Shown: positions 1 to 8,480 of the stretch, piece after piece | Numbering within the stretch: position 1 is the first letter of the stretch | How the letters are laid out: every line of letters starts with the position of its first letter | NCBI RefSeq assembly: GCF_923868895.1 | Contig: NZ_OV350343.1 | Span: 186,001 to 250,000 of the forward strand | Direction of reading: 5' to 3' | Source of the DNA: Halomonas sp. TD01 | Lineage (GTDB): Bacteria > Pseudomonadota > Gammaproteobacteria > Pseudomonadales > Halomonadaceae | DNA length: 64,000 bases | Made by a program: the position numbers and the translations under genes | Notes under the pieces: model-generated | Databases searched by the model: none | What the model saw: only the letters and a program-made list of their open reading frames with translations | What the model was told of the DNA's origin: nothing

Positions 1-273
1 GTACTAATGGGACTTAATCACCCCGTCGCAGCGCTTTCAGTGGAATTTGTTGCAGGCGTGTTAGAGGCCAGCCATGCCTGCGTTGAACAGCTGTGCCGCC
101 TTGGTGACTACCGCTTCAATGCAATTGCCGGTGAGCAGCGCCACTTTCGCTGGGCAACCTGGCAAACCCCTGAAACCATTACCCAGTGGCTTAACGATGG
201 CGTTGAAGGCATGGCCTCAGGGGATCTCTACGCCTGCCGTGCCGACCATCCGCTGTTAAACGCATCCGCATAA
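1..273 (+). CDS. C-terminal fragment, possible FkbM-type methyltransferase
   Basis: The reading frame is already open at base 1 and ends at a TAA, so this is probably the end of a gene that starts outside the window. The tail has a pattern like the end of FkbM-family SAM methyltransferases: a hydrophobic strand with Glu (LSVEF), a helix, then LGDYRFNAIAGE and a Trp-containing end. That resemblance is from memory and is weak. It is followed 50 bases later by the creatininase-like gene on the same strand, so it may belong to the same biosynthetic cluster. Confidence 0.4.
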   Translation, partial: VLMGLNHPVAALSVEFVAGVLEASHACVEQLCRLGDYRFNAIAGEQRHFRWATWQTPETITQWLNDGVEGMASGDLYACRADHPLLNASA

Positions 274-322
274 TTCTTCAAAATCTATTTCCAAACACAG
301 CTTTTAAAACAAGAGAACCTGC

Positions 323-1111
323 ATGATTTATCACTGGCAAACCCTCACCGCTCCCCAACTCGCCTCGATTGCCGAAGGTGATCCAGTTGCAGTGATCACC
401 CTGGGGGCAATTGAGCAGCACGGTACGCACTTGCCGTTAGGCACCGACCTGATGATTGGTGAAGGGTTACAAGCCGCCATGCTGGACATCATCGACCCAG
501 CGCTTGATGTGTTATGCCTGCCAGCGATTGCCGTAGGCGCGAGCGACGAGCACGCCAACTTCCCAGGAACACTCAGCCTACCCGCTCCACTCGCCATCGC
601 GACATTAGAGGCTTACGGCGAAAGCATTGCCCAGGCAGGTATAAAAAAGCTGGTGTTGATTAATAGCCACGGCGGCAATAAAGCCGTGATGGACCTTGCC
701 GCGCTGACACTACGCAAGCAATTTGCAATGCGCGTAGTGAAAGCCACTTATACACGCCTTCCGCCACTGGAAGGTGCTATCAATGCCGATGAGCTGCGCT
801 ACGGGTTGCATGGCGGACTGCTGGAAACCGCCATCATGCTGCATTTAGCACCTGAATTTGTGCAGCTCGACAGCTACCAGCCCACACCACCGGCAATGCC
901 TAAAGGTGACGCACTAGTGAGCCCAGAAGGTAGCGCCGCGTTTGCCTGGCTTGCCGAGGACTTGAGTACGTTCGGCGTTGCCGGTGATGCAACGGATGCT
1001 CATAAAGCATTAGGTGAACGGTTAGTAAGGCACTACGCCACTCAGTTAGCGCAGGTGGTGGCCGAAACCGCCCACCTGCCGCCGCTTATCACACGTAAAA
1101 CATCAAATTAA
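323..1111 (+). CDS. Creatininase-family amidohydrolase
   Basis: A 262-residue protein of the creatininase / creatinine amidohydrolase family, the usual length. Metal-ligand motifs are visible: Glu31, His33, His36 and Asp42 in GAIEQHGTHLPLGTD, His116 in INSHGGNK and Glu168 in HGGLLETA. Members hydrolyse cyclic or formamido C-N bonds. The archaeal riboflavin enzyme ArfB (a formamidopyrimidine deformylase) belongs here, as does the mycofactocin peptidase MftE. Its neighbours are GTP-cyclohydrolase-II-like and RibD-reductase-like genes, so a role in opening or deformylating a GTP-derived pyrimidine is an attractive inference. The gene converges on and overlaps the ribA-like gene by four bases. 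A weak AAGAGA ribosome site precedes the ATG. Confidence 0.85.
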   Translation: MIYHWQTLTAPQLASIAEGDPVAVITLGAIEQHGTHLPLGTDLMIGEGLQAAMLDIIDPALDVLCLPAIAVGASDEHANFPGTLSLPAPLAIATLEAYGESIAQAGIKKLVLINSHGGNKAVMDLAALTLRKQFAMRVVKATYTRLPPLEGAINADELRYGLHGGLLETAIMLHLAPEFVQLDSYQPTPPAMPKGDALVSPEGSAAFAWLAEDLSTFGVAGDATDAHKALGERLVRHYATQLAQVVAETAHLPPLITRKTSN

Positions 1112-2214
1112 CGCCCACGACCTTCAAGCACTTCGTCTAGGAAGTGCCCTGCCCGGCTTGCTTTGGCGCTTAGGTAGCGGTGATTGTGATCAGTCACACT
1201 GCCATAGAGCGCCTGACGTGAGACGACCTCAATACCGCCTTCACGTAGGGCTGCCATTTTCAATGGGTTGTTGGTCAGTAGCTGAACCTTATCTACCTCA
1301 AGTGCATTGAGCATATCAACCGCGACAGCGTACTGACGCTCATCCTCGCCAAACCCCAGCACTTGGTCGGCGTCTACCGTATCTAAACCACCATCTTGCA
1401 GCGTGTAGGCGCGCAGTTTATTGGCTAAGCCAATTCCCCGCCCTTCTTGTGCTAAATAAAGCAACACACCACCGCCCATGGCTTGAATATCGGCCACCGC
1501 GTTACGTAGCTGCTCACCGCAGTCGCAGCGCAGGCTGCCAAACAAGTCACCGGTTAGACAAGCCGAGTGCATACGCAAAGGAACCGCACCTGGGATGGCA
1601 TCCAGATCGCCAATCACCACGGCCACATGCTCTCGCAGGCCATCGGGTTCGCGAAACAGCACGAAGCGACTCTCGGGTGCTTCTTCAAGCGGAATACGCG
1701 CCTCACTCACGCGCTTTAGCATCCCCGGCGCGCCGGCTAAACACTTCTCAGCATCGCGGGCATTAACCTCTAACAGTTCACCTTTTGATAACTGCTGAGC
1801 AATATGGTCGGCGGATGCCGCACTGACCTCAGCGCACAGCGCAGCCGGTATCAACAACGCGCGACGCATCAGTGCCACAGCGCCTCGCTCCCCTACGCCT
1901 GCTGGCTTCAGGCCGCTTAACAGTGAGTGGGACATCTTCGACGCTTCATGGGACACGGCAAGATGGTGCAGATCACGCTCACTGATTTGCTCAGTGAGCG
2001 GTAAGCAAGCGGCATCCGCCTTAAGCGTCATGCCCATTGCTTCCAGGCGATGACGCGTTAATACCAGCGCAGGTCGCGAGCCAGAAAGTTTCGCCAGTGA
2101 ACTGACCGATACACTGCCTTCAAGTGCCTGTACCAACAGGCGTTGCTCTCCGGTATTAATCACCACGGGCAATCCACGGCGAATATCGAAAATAGCGCGT
2201 TCAATGTGATACAT
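1108..2214 (-). CDS. ribA: GTP cyclohydrolase II-like protein with degenerate RibB-like N-terminus
   Basis: The start at 2214 is chosen because GGAGG lies six bases before this ATG; the longer open frame upstream is not needed. The 368-residue protein ends in a GTP cyclohydrolase II domain. Zinc cysteines Cys219, Cys230 and Cys232 are in CLTGDLFGSLRCDCG, and the catalytic stretch YLAQEGRGIGLANKL is intact. The first 170 or so residues align loosely with a DHBP synthase (RibB) start (IERAIFDIRRGLPVVI) but lack the acidic and RHTSG-like motifs, so that half is probably inactive. GCH II opens GTP to a diaminopyrimidine. The setting beside PTPS-like and glycosyltransferase genes suggests a paralogue for a special pathway rather than housekeeping riboflavin synthesis. 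Confidence 0.85.
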   Translation of the reverse strand: MYHIERAIFDIRRGLPVVINTGEQRLLVQALEGSVSVSSLAKLSGSRPALVLTRHRLEAMGMTLKADAACLPLTEQISERDLHHLAVSHEASKMSHSLLSGLKPAGVGERGAVALMRRALLIPAALCAEVSAASADHIAQQLSKGELLEVNARDAEKCLAGAPGMLKRVSEARIPLEEAPESRFVLFREPDGLREHVAVVIGDLDAIPGAVPLRMHSACLTGDLFGSLRCDCGEQLRNAVADIQAMGGGVLLYLAQEGRGIGLANKLRAYTLQDGGLDTVDADQVLGFGEDERQYAVAVDMLNALEVDKVQLLTNNPLKMAALREGGIEVVSRQALYGSVTDHNHRYLSAKASRAGHFLDEVLEGRGR

Positions 2215-4096
2215 GTAGGCCTCCAAGTTGCCTGTTGGGGCGGACAACGTTTGCTTGCGTCGGGCAACATGGCCCCGCATGATGAGTTTCTGTTTTTTGA
2301 GTGGAGATACCATGCCTAGCACCAATGAAGTGACGATCGATACCGACCAAGCGTGGGCATGGTTGTTGGACACTCAGCAGGGCATCAGAAGTGACGTCAC
2401 TATTACGCTGGATACTCACGGCAGCTGGCACTCCCCTGACTCGGTAACAAGCGCCGCGCAGGAGCTGTTGACGTGTTTGCTGCCACTGATGCGTCATTCG
2501 AGCTGGGTGGTTGCCCAGCTGGGACAGAGCCTGGATGGACGCATTGCTACGGAAAGCGGTCATTCCCACTACATCAATGGCGTTGAAAGTTTGGTGCACC
2601 TGCACCGACTGCGTGCGCTGGCAGATGCCGTAGTGATCGGAGCGGGCACGGCGAGTGCTGATAACCCCCAACTCACGGTACGCCACGTAACGGGCAAGCA
2701 CCCTACCCGAGTGGTGATTGACCCACGAGGGCGCGTACCAGCTGATTTGGCGCTGTTCACCACGCCTACCGCACCCACTCTGCATCTCACCGGGCCAGAG
2801 GCAACGGTGGCGCAAACGACGGCCGAACACTGCGTGTTGCCGCTGGATATCAATGGTCAGTTCCGCCCCGCCGACGTTATTGCCTTGCTGGCGAACCGTG
2901 GCCTGACTCGGGTATTGGTAGAAGGCGGCGGCGTTACTGTTTCGCAGTTCATTGAAGCAAATGCGGTTGACCGCCTGCATTTGCTGGTCGCGCCGCTGCT
3001 GATCGGTTCCGGCAGGCCTGGGTTGCAAATGACGCCCATCGACACCCTTGAGAGTGCGCTGCGTCCTACGATGCGATCTTTCCGGTGCGGGGACGACACG
3101 CTCTTCGACGTAGTGCTGAGCGGGCGCACTGCCTGACGGAGAACTGCATGGCGGAGAACTGGACGGCGTAGCGCGTGTTCGCGAGGCCAGCGCCACCCAA
3201 ATGCCTGGCAGGCTAGAAATCAGCACTAACACACCATAAGCCAGTGATATCGCCACACCTTGCGCCGAAGGCAAGCCAACAAACATCCAAATGCCTGCGG
3301 CGGCGCCTTCCCGCACCCCCCATCCGGCAATCGAAAGGGGCACCAGCATGGCAAGCAGCAATACCGGTGCCAGCGCCAAGACATCTAACGCTGCCAGTTC
3401 CACACCGATTGCCCGAGCCGCACAGACCATTACTAGGCCATAGCTAAGCACGATAGAAAAAGAAGAGATCAGTTGCCGTGGCCATACGTCACGCTGCAGT
3501 AGCCCGCGACGCATATCCTGCCCTAATGCAGCGCACCAAGTGGGTAGCGTCACCGCCGAGCGTCGCAGCCAGACCATCAGCGTCACACCGGCCACCATCA
3601 CGATACCCACTACGCCCACCACTACCATCAAGCCACTAAAACCCAGAGCCGTTAGCCAGAGTGGCGACGTGAACAAGGCGATCAGTGTGTAAAGCGCAAT
3701 CGCCAACTGCCCAGAAGCACGCTCAATCACCACCGCACGCCAAGCACTACCCTTTGAAGAAGACTGACGAGCATGGCGATGGGCACGACCTGCATCACCC
3801 AACACGCCACCTGGTAAAAGTTGGTTAACCAATAATGCTAAGTAGTATTCCCGCAGTGCATAACGGTAGCGCAACGGCACGTCGATTAAGCCTGCCGTCA
3901 ACTGCCAACGCCACGCACTCAGCATCACTTGCAGCACACTGATCAACAGCGCCAGAGCCATCCAGCCCGGCGCAAAGCGCTGCACTTCTGCCATCACCGC
4001 GTCTGGCTCTACCCACAGGGCAACAGCGGCCAGCAGCCCTAAGCTCACTAACCCTTTTTGCACCCATGGGGTTCTCAGCCAGCGCCAGAGTCGCAT
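2201..4096 (-). CDS. Lysylphosphatidylglycerol-synthase-TM / UPF0104-type flippase-like membrane protein with antisense read-through tail
   Basis: Residues 1-308 form a multi-spanning membrane protein of the UPF0104 / LPG-synthase transmembrane family. Diagnostic pieces are VNQLLPGGVLGDAGRA and VPLSIAGWGVREGAA. This family usually ends near 310-330 residues. Here no stop follows: the frame runs on for about 320 more residues through the opposite strand of the RibD-like gene, with a low-complexity Pro/Ser/Arg/Gln-rich composition that looks non-coding. The believable gene is therefore about 3160-4096. A 15-base imperfect tandem repeat at 3137-3166 marks the break. It begins four bases after the glycosyltransferase stop, so it is the last gene of that operon. 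It may move a lipid-linked glycoconjugate across the inner membrane. Confidence 0.7.
   Translation of the reverse strand: MRLWRWLRTPWVQKGLVSLGLLAAVALWVEPDAVMAEVQRFAPGWMALALLISVLQVMLSAWRWQLTAGLIDVPLRYRYALREYYLALLVNQLLPGGVLGDAGRAHRHARQSSSKGSAWRAVVIERASGQLAIALYTLIALFTSPLWLTALGFSGLMVVVGVVGIVMVAGVTLMVWLRRSAVTLPTWCAALGQDMRRGLLQRDVWPRQLISSFSIVLSYGLVMVCAARAIGVELAALDVLALAPVLLLAMLVPLSIAGWGVREGAAAGIWMFVGLPSAQGVAISLAYGVLVLISSLPGIWVALASRTRATPSSSPPCSSPSGSAPAQHYVEERVVPAPERSHRRTQRTLKGVDGRHLQPRPAGTDQQRRDQQMQAVNRICFNELRNSNAAAFYQYPSQATVRQQGNNVGGAELTIDIQRQHAVFGRRLRHRCLWPGEMQSGCGRRGEQRQISWYAPSWVNHHSGRVLARYVAYRELGVISTRRARSDHYGICQRTQSVQVHQTFNAIDVVGMTAFRSNASIQALSQLGNHPARMTHQWQQTRQQLLRGACYRVRGVPAAVSIQRNSDVTSDALLSVQQPCPRLVGIDRHFIGARHGISTQKTETHHAGPCCPTQANVVRPNRQLGGLHVSH
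2312..3136 (+). CDS. RibD C-terminal-type reductase (no deaminase domain)
   Basis: The start at 2312 is supported by GGAGA six bases upstream. The 274-residue protein has a RibD_C / dihydrofolate-reductase-like domain from about residue 65: VVAQLGQSLDGRIA, a DAVVIGAGTASADNPQLTV segment, PTRVVIDPRGRVP and VLVEGGGVTVSQF. Such reductases use NADPH on the ribosylaminopyrimidine made after GTP opening. The N-terminal 60 residues do not carry the zinc deaminase motif of full-length RibD. The gene is divergent from the ribA-like gene (97-base gap) and lies wholly antisense to the open tail of the flippase-like frame. Reaction in this cluster is inferred, not known. Confidence 0.85.
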   Translation: MPSTNEVTIDTDQAWAWLLDTQQGIRSDVTITLDTHGSWHSPDSVTSAAQELLTCLLPLMRHSSWVVAQLGQSLDGRIATESGHSHYINGVESLVHLHRLRALADAVVIGAGTASADNPQLTVRHVTGKHPTRVVIDPRGRVPADLALFTTPTAPTLHLTGPEATVAQTTAEHCVLPLDINGQFRPADVIALLANRGLTRVLVEGGGVTVSQFIEANAVDRLHLLVAPLLIGSGRPGLQMTPIDTLESALRPTMRSFRCGDDTLFDVVLSGRTA

Positions 4097-4100
4097 GGGA

Positions 4101-6083
4101 TTAGCCCTCGTCCGCTGGTAGCGCCAGCAAGTCGCGGTGGCCTACCCAAATACCAACCTCGCCTTCGGCCACATTACGCAGGCGTTCATCACGCCACTGG
4201 GCAATCCGTGACGCCGCCTCTGGAGCCTGTTCGGTAGCAGCGCTCGCCCATCCTTCAACTAACGCGCACATTAAGGGGTACTGCGCCAGCTTACTCGCCG
4301 CCAATCGCCATGGTGTTTCAGCCTCAATAACACGATAACCGTAGTGAGCCATCGCTTTGGCTAGCGCGCCGTGGGCATCGCCGCCTAATGCATCGCCTAA
4401 GCCCTTATCCCGACGCTGGTGCGCGTTGAACAGCTCGCTGACCCAACGATCGTCAGGGTCGTTCAGAGGTTGCTGCTGGGCATTGGTAAAGTACCATTCG
4501 CCGGTAATGCTTAGAGTGATAAGAAGCGCTTGCCGATGTTTAGCACACTGTGCAGCCAAGGCATCAATCCACTCTTGAGATACTAAATCGATCAGCGCAG
4601 ATGCCGTCACTACGTCGCAGTGCGTAAGTGCTGGGTGATCAAGGTGTGCGAGAGAAGCGCAGTGAGTTTCCACCTGGAGCGTTTCACCTTTACCCGTGTT
4701 CAATTGGCTGGTTCGCGAGTAGGCTTCATTAAGTAAGGCAGAATCATGGTCAATCAGCATCCAGCGCTGGGCATCGTGCAAGCGAGGCGCAAGAAACTGG
4801 CTATTACTACCACGTCCACAGCCTAAATCCGCCAGTATCACTGGCGAGGAAGCTTCTACTCGCGGCGCGAGCTCTTCTGACTTAGATAGCTCGGCTCTCC
4901 GCTGATTTTCTGATAACCATCTCGCTAACGCATCCACCAGCGCTTGGCTGCGCGAGCGGGCATCGACGGTTTCACGCAGCGATAACCAATCCGCTGCAAA
5001 TTGGCTTCCCGCCGACAATGTCGAAGATTGCTGCAGCGCCTCGGCAAACGCCTTTCCTGCAGCCTGCCAGTTGCCCAAGCAGGCACGCGCAGCGGCGGCA
5101 CCTGCACGTAGTTCAGTGCGTAGTGTCTCATCATGGCAGAAAGCCGCCAGCGCACTCGATAGCGCCTCAACATCCCCCGGCGCTACGCTGATGCCAGCCC
5201 CTTTGGGCAAGGTATCCCGCAGCGCACCGCCGGTGGTGGTGATAACGGGCAAGCCATGGGCTAGCGCTTCAGTGACCACCATGCCGTAACCTTCATACCA
5301 AGAAGGCAACACCAGTGCATGAGCGTTTTGATAAGCGGCTTCCAGGGTTGCGGCATCACATTCGCCGTGAAGCGTTACCCCATCGCCAAGCTGATGGTTG
5401 TCGATCAGCGTTTGAACGCGATCCGTAAATGCAGCATCACGAGCACCGCCAAAGCAGTCGCATCGCCAATGCCCCCTCTCAACACCCGCCAAGGCTTGCA
5501 CCAAAATATCCTGCCCTTTACGCGGGGTAAGCGTTGCCACGCATAACAGACGTATAGGCTCGTCGGGCTGCGCTGCAGAGCTGACAGGGGCATGTTCAAC
5601 CCCAGGCTCCACCACAGTGATAGAGGCACTAAATGGCAGCGCGTACTGTTCCGCCAATGCCTTTACGCGACGCTCAGTAAAGCGACTGGTCACGATCACT
5701 CTATTCACGTGCGCCAGCCCACGTAATTCACTACGGTGAAAACGCTGCTGTTCCATCTCATTCAAGCCCTGCTCATCGCCCAACGGATGATGCAGCAGCG
5801 CTGTGATATCCAGGCGCTCAGCGTGGACAGCCACTACCTCTGGCAGCGCCCCCATGGCCAGACCGTCGATAATGACCCGCGCATGATTCTGCAACGCGGA
5901 AAGCGTATCGGCGAGCGACTGGGCGGCCTCATCATCGGCATCAGGAAAACGCCCAGACACCCCCACCACATTGATAACCAGCCCACGCTCGCGCAGTGCA
6001 GCGACAATATGGGCATCATAAATATACCCACCGGTACGCTGGTCTGGATCGCCAGCCACTATCAAGGTGAATGGCTGACTCAT
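4101..6083 (-). CDS. GT4 glycosyltransferase fused to a SAM-dependent methyltransferase
   Basis: A 660-residue two-domain protein. Residues 1-350 are a GT-B fold GT4 transferase with a glycine-rich start (GDPDQRTGGYIYDA), ATLTPRKGQDILVQAL, and the EX7E pair Glu264 and Glu272 in YEGYGMVVTEALAHG. Residues 415-650 are a class I methyltransferase with the SAM loop LADLGCGRGSNSQFL. The start codon overlaps the stop of the PTPS-like gene (ATGA), and the flippase-like gene follows after four bases, indicating translational coupling. The fusion implies that one product is both glycosylated and methylated. The acceptor is unknown; neighbours suggest a pterin- or pyrimidine-like molecule or a lipid. 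Confidence 0.85.
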   Translation of the reverse strand: MSQPFTLIVAGDPDQRTGGYIYDAHIVAALRERGLVINVVGVSGRFPDADDEAAQSLADTLSALQNHARVIIDGLAMGALPEVVAVHAERLDITALLHHPLGDEQGLNEMEQQRFHRSELRGLAHVNRVIVTSRFTERRVKALAEQYALPFSASITVVEPGVEHAPVSSAAQPDEPIRLLCVATLTPRKGQDILVQALAGVERGHWRCDCFGGARDAAFTDRVQTLIDNHQLGDGVTLHGECDAATLEAAYQNAHALVLPSWYEGYGMVVTEALAHGLPVITTTGGALRDTLPKGAGISVAPGDVEALSSALAAFCHDETLRTELRAGAAAARACLGNWQAAGKAFAEALQQSSTLSAGSQFAADWLSLRETVDARSRSQALVDALARWLSENQRRAELSKSEELAPRVEASSPVILADLGCGRGSNSQFLAPRLHDAQRWMLIDHDSALLNEAYSRTSQLNTGKGETLQVETHCASLAHLDHPALTHCDVVTASALIDLVSQEWIDALAAQCAKHRQALLITLSITGEWYFTNAQQQPLNDPDDRWVSELFNAHQRRDKGLGDALGGDAHGALAKAMAHYGYRVIEAETPWRLAASKLAQYPLMCALVEGWASAATEQAPEAASRIAQWRDERLRNVAEGEVGIWVGHRDLLALPADEG

Positions 6084-6478
6084 AGCGCCCCTTCATAGCT
6101 TGCCCACGCCACATGAGATTCATGCAGCTTGATCTCCATGTGCGTCAGCCCCTGAGCGGTGGTACCCATTTTTCCTGCTTTGATGGCAGCCGCCAGCTGG
6201 TCAAAAATCACCTTGGCCATAAATTCCGTGGTGGTGTTTTTACCGCTAAATTCGCTCACCTCATCAAGGTTGCGATAGTTGTAATCCGCCAGCACCTCTT
6301 TAACCGTCTCACTAGCCAAACCGATATCAATCACTAGACCATCCTGGTCAAGTTCAGGGCGCTGAAACACCACGTCTACTACATAGGTGGCGCCGTGGGT
6401 GCGTTGGGCAGGGCCAAATATTTCCCCATTAAAACTGTGGGCAATCATGAAATGGTCACGAACGCATAAACGGTACAT
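6080..6478 (-). CDS. 6-pyruvoyl-tetrahydropterin synthase / QueD-like protein with altered active site
   Basis: The start at 6478 has AGGAG five bases upstream; a GTG six bases earlier has no spacing from that signal and is rejected. The 132-residue protein has the PTPS T-fold layout. His14 (MIAHSF) matches the first zinc ligand. In the normally HGH-type second site only His28 remains (RTHGATY has Ala30), and the Cys usually placed shortly before it is absent (GPAQR). The late NTTTEFMAKVIF and HESHVAWASYEG segments are present. Canonical enzymes remove triphosphate from dihydroneopterin triphosphate. With these changes the chemistry may differ. It is in an operon with an MDR dehydrogenase and a glycosyltransferase. 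Confidence 0.8.
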   Translation of the reverse strand: MYRLCVRDHFMIAHSFNGEIFGPAQRTHGATYVVDVVFQRPELDQDGLVIDIGLASETVKEVLADYNYRNLDEVSEFSGKNTTTEFMAKVIFDQLAAAIKAGKMGTTAQGLTHMEIKLHESHVAWASYEGAL

Positions 6479-6555
6479 AGACACTCCTGTCGTATTAATA
6501 AGACCTTCAAAGCCAGGTCGTTCTAACTAATTCGTACTTAATTAAGCCGCATTAA

Positions 6556-7545
6556 TTAAGCGGGCAATGGATAACGAATTCGATGACAAAGCGCTGTGCT
6601 ACCTGGCCCAAACAGAGCAGGTGCCAGCGTTGGAAAATCGGCAAAATCGCTCTCACCGCTGATCAGTGCATCTAATCGCTGGTCGGTGAGTAAGCGTAAA
6701 GCGAGCGCTAAACGGCGGCGATAATTCCAGCGCGGCTGTAACTTGGCAGGCAGTTGCCCAACCTGGCTGGCGCTAAGCGTTAAACGCTGGGAGTGAAAAG
6801 CGCCACCGAGCGGCAGCGACACGTCGCCTTCGCCAAACCAGCTCATTTCAATCACGCGGCCTTCATTGCCCAACAAGCCCATAGCCAGCCTCAGGCCATC
6901 TGGCTGGCCGCTAGCATGAATCACGCAGTCTTGGTCCGTGGGGGCCTGTTCTGGCGTACAGAAAGGAATACCTAAATGCGCTGCCAGAGCTTCTCGCTCA
7001 GGGTTAATGTCGACCAGATGGACTTCCACACCAGGAATTTGCGCACATAGATACGCCACCAGCGCACCGACAACGCCAGCCCCCACCACACACACACGTT
7101 CGCCAAGCATGGGGTTAGCATCCCACACGCCGTTAATGGCAGTTTCCATATTGGCGGTTAACACGGCACGGTAAGCGGGTACGTCGTCGGGAAGCGGCAA
7201 AACAGCGCCGACAGGCACGACGTAGTAGTCCTGATGGGGGTAAAGGCAAAAGACGGTTTTATCGAATAAATAATCTGGCCCTTGCTCCACATAGCCAATG
7301 CTGCAGTAGCCATATTTCACAGGAGTAGGAAACTCCCCTGCTTGAAAGGGGGCACGCATACGCGAATATTCACTTTCCGGCACCCGCGCATTAAATACGA
7401 GCGATTCAGTCCCGCGGCTAACACCGCTGTAAAGGGCACGAACCCGCACCTCATTTTCAGCGGGTGACGCTAGTGGCTCCTGCTTTAGCTCACCATACAT
7501 AGGGCGAGTCACCCAAAAAGCCGTAGCGGTATCAGGCGGTAACAT
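6556..7545 (-). CDS. MDR-superfamily (zinc-type alcohol dehydrogenase-like) oxidoreductase
   Basis: A 329-residue medium-chain dehydrogenase/reductase. It has an early YSGVSRGTESLVF segment where catalytic-zinc enzymes have GxCGTD, the Rossmann loop VVGAGVVGALVAYL and an acidic LVDIN after the next strand, suggesting NAD use. The four-Cys structural zinc loop is missing and the first catalytic Cys is replaced by Ser, so it may act without zinc or on an unusual substrate. BchC-type and other short MDR proteins share this look. AAGGAA precedes the ATG. It is the first gene of the minus-strand operon with the PTPS-like, glycosyltransferase and flippase-like genes; 78 bases separate it from the PTPS-like start. 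Confidence 0.8.
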   Translation of the reverse strand: MLPPDTATAFWVTRPMYGELKQEPLASPAENEVRVRALYSGVSRGTESLVFNARVPESEYSRMRAPFQAGEFPTPVKYGYCSIGYVEQGPDYLFDKTVFCLYPHQDYYVVPVGAVLPLPDDVPAYRAVLTANMETAINGVWDANPMLGERVCVVGAGVVGALVAYLCAQIPGVEVHLVDINPEREALAAHLGIPFCTPEQAPTDQDCVIHASGQPDGLRLAMGLLGNEGRVIEMSWFGEGDVSLPLGGAFHSQRLTLSASQVGQLPAKLQPRWNYRRRLALALRLLTDQRLDALISGESDFADFPTLAPALFGPGSTALCHRIRYPLPA

Positions 7546-7757
7546 GACATTTCCTTATGGTTTAAGCGCTTCATCCATCCTTACAGCGTAGCGTAGAAAG
7601 CGAGGTGGTTGCTTAACCCATGTAAACGCGAGGATGATTAAAAACAAATGTTTCTACATCATGGACAACCTTTCCTTCTTATACAAGAATGGTACATAGA
7701 AAATAATTTGCACACTTTAATTCAACCGCGGGCCATCGCGCCGCTTTGCGAGTAAGC

Positions 7758-8480
7758 ATGTCCTCTTTCTCCAACACCTCCAGCGTCTCTTTGCCCAAGC
7801 GTGTCTACACCTTGGCTGAGATAGCGTTGGCTAGCTTATTGCTAGTAGGCTTGGGCGCAATGCTGCCGGGATTAGTCGCCAGCGCTGCAAACTGGTGGTT
7901 GGCAGCTGGCTTCTACGTCGTGATGGGCGCACTGGTGGTAAGTTTTTGGCCCCATGGCCCGCTCGGTTGGGCAAACCGAGTAACGCTTGGGCGCGGCGTA
8001 CTCGTCGCCATCGTGGCAGGGGCGCTGGCAGCGAATGCTTTTACCAACGCGATTTGGCTATGGCTAGCGGTCGCTGTTATCGCGCTGTTACTGGACGGTG
8101 TGGATGGCTGGATTGCCAGACGCACAAAGACTCATACCCCGTTCGGGGCGCGCTTTGATATGGAACTGGATGCGGTATTAATCCTGATACTTTGTATAGG
8201 CTTATTGCAGAGCGAACATCTAGGCGCTTGGGTACTACTCATTGGCGGCATGCGTTATTTGTTCATCGCCGCCAGCTGGCCTTTTCCGTGGTTAAAAGCA
8301 CCGCTCTTTGACAGCTTCCGCCGTAAAGCAGTGTGCGTGTGGCAGGTCGTCGCATTGCTGCTGGCGTTAACGCCACTCACCTCTCCTCTTGCTGCCAGCC
8401 TGCTCGCACTGAGTGCGTTAGTCACACTCAGCTACTCATTTGGCTTCGATGTGTGGTGGCTGTTTAAGCAGCACCATTAA
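7758..8480 (+). CDS. CDP-alcohol phosphatidyltransferase family membrane enzyme
   Basis: The ATG at 7758 is preferred to a TTG four codons upstream; neither has a strong ribosome site. The 240-residue protein has the family signature with four Asp residues, Asp113, Asp116, Asp134 and Asp138, in DGVDGWIARRTKTH followed by FGARFDMELD. It has about six membrane helices. These enzymes displace CMP from a CDP-alcohol to make phosphodiester-linked lipids or head groups. The gene is divergent from the MDR operon across about 210 bases. Neighbours suggest that the cluster product becomes lipid-linked; that is an inference. Confidence 0.8.
   Translation: MSSFSNTSSVSLPKRVYTLAEIALASLLLVGLGAMLPGLVASAANWWLAAGFYVVMGALVVSFWPHGPLGWANRVTLGRGVLVAIVAGALAANAFTNAIWLWLAVAVIALLLDGVDGWIARRTKTHTPFGARFDMELDAVLILILCIGLLQSEHLGAWVLLIGGMRYLFIAASWPFPWLKAPLFDSFRRKAVCVWQVVALLLALTPLTSPLAASLLALSALVTLSYSFGFDVWWLFKQHH

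Noticed and set aside
2857..3129. 90-codon minus-strand frame that might continue the flippase after a frameshift
   Set aside because: Its product is Ser/Thr/Arg-rich with no membrane or family pattern, so it does not provide a better C-terminus.
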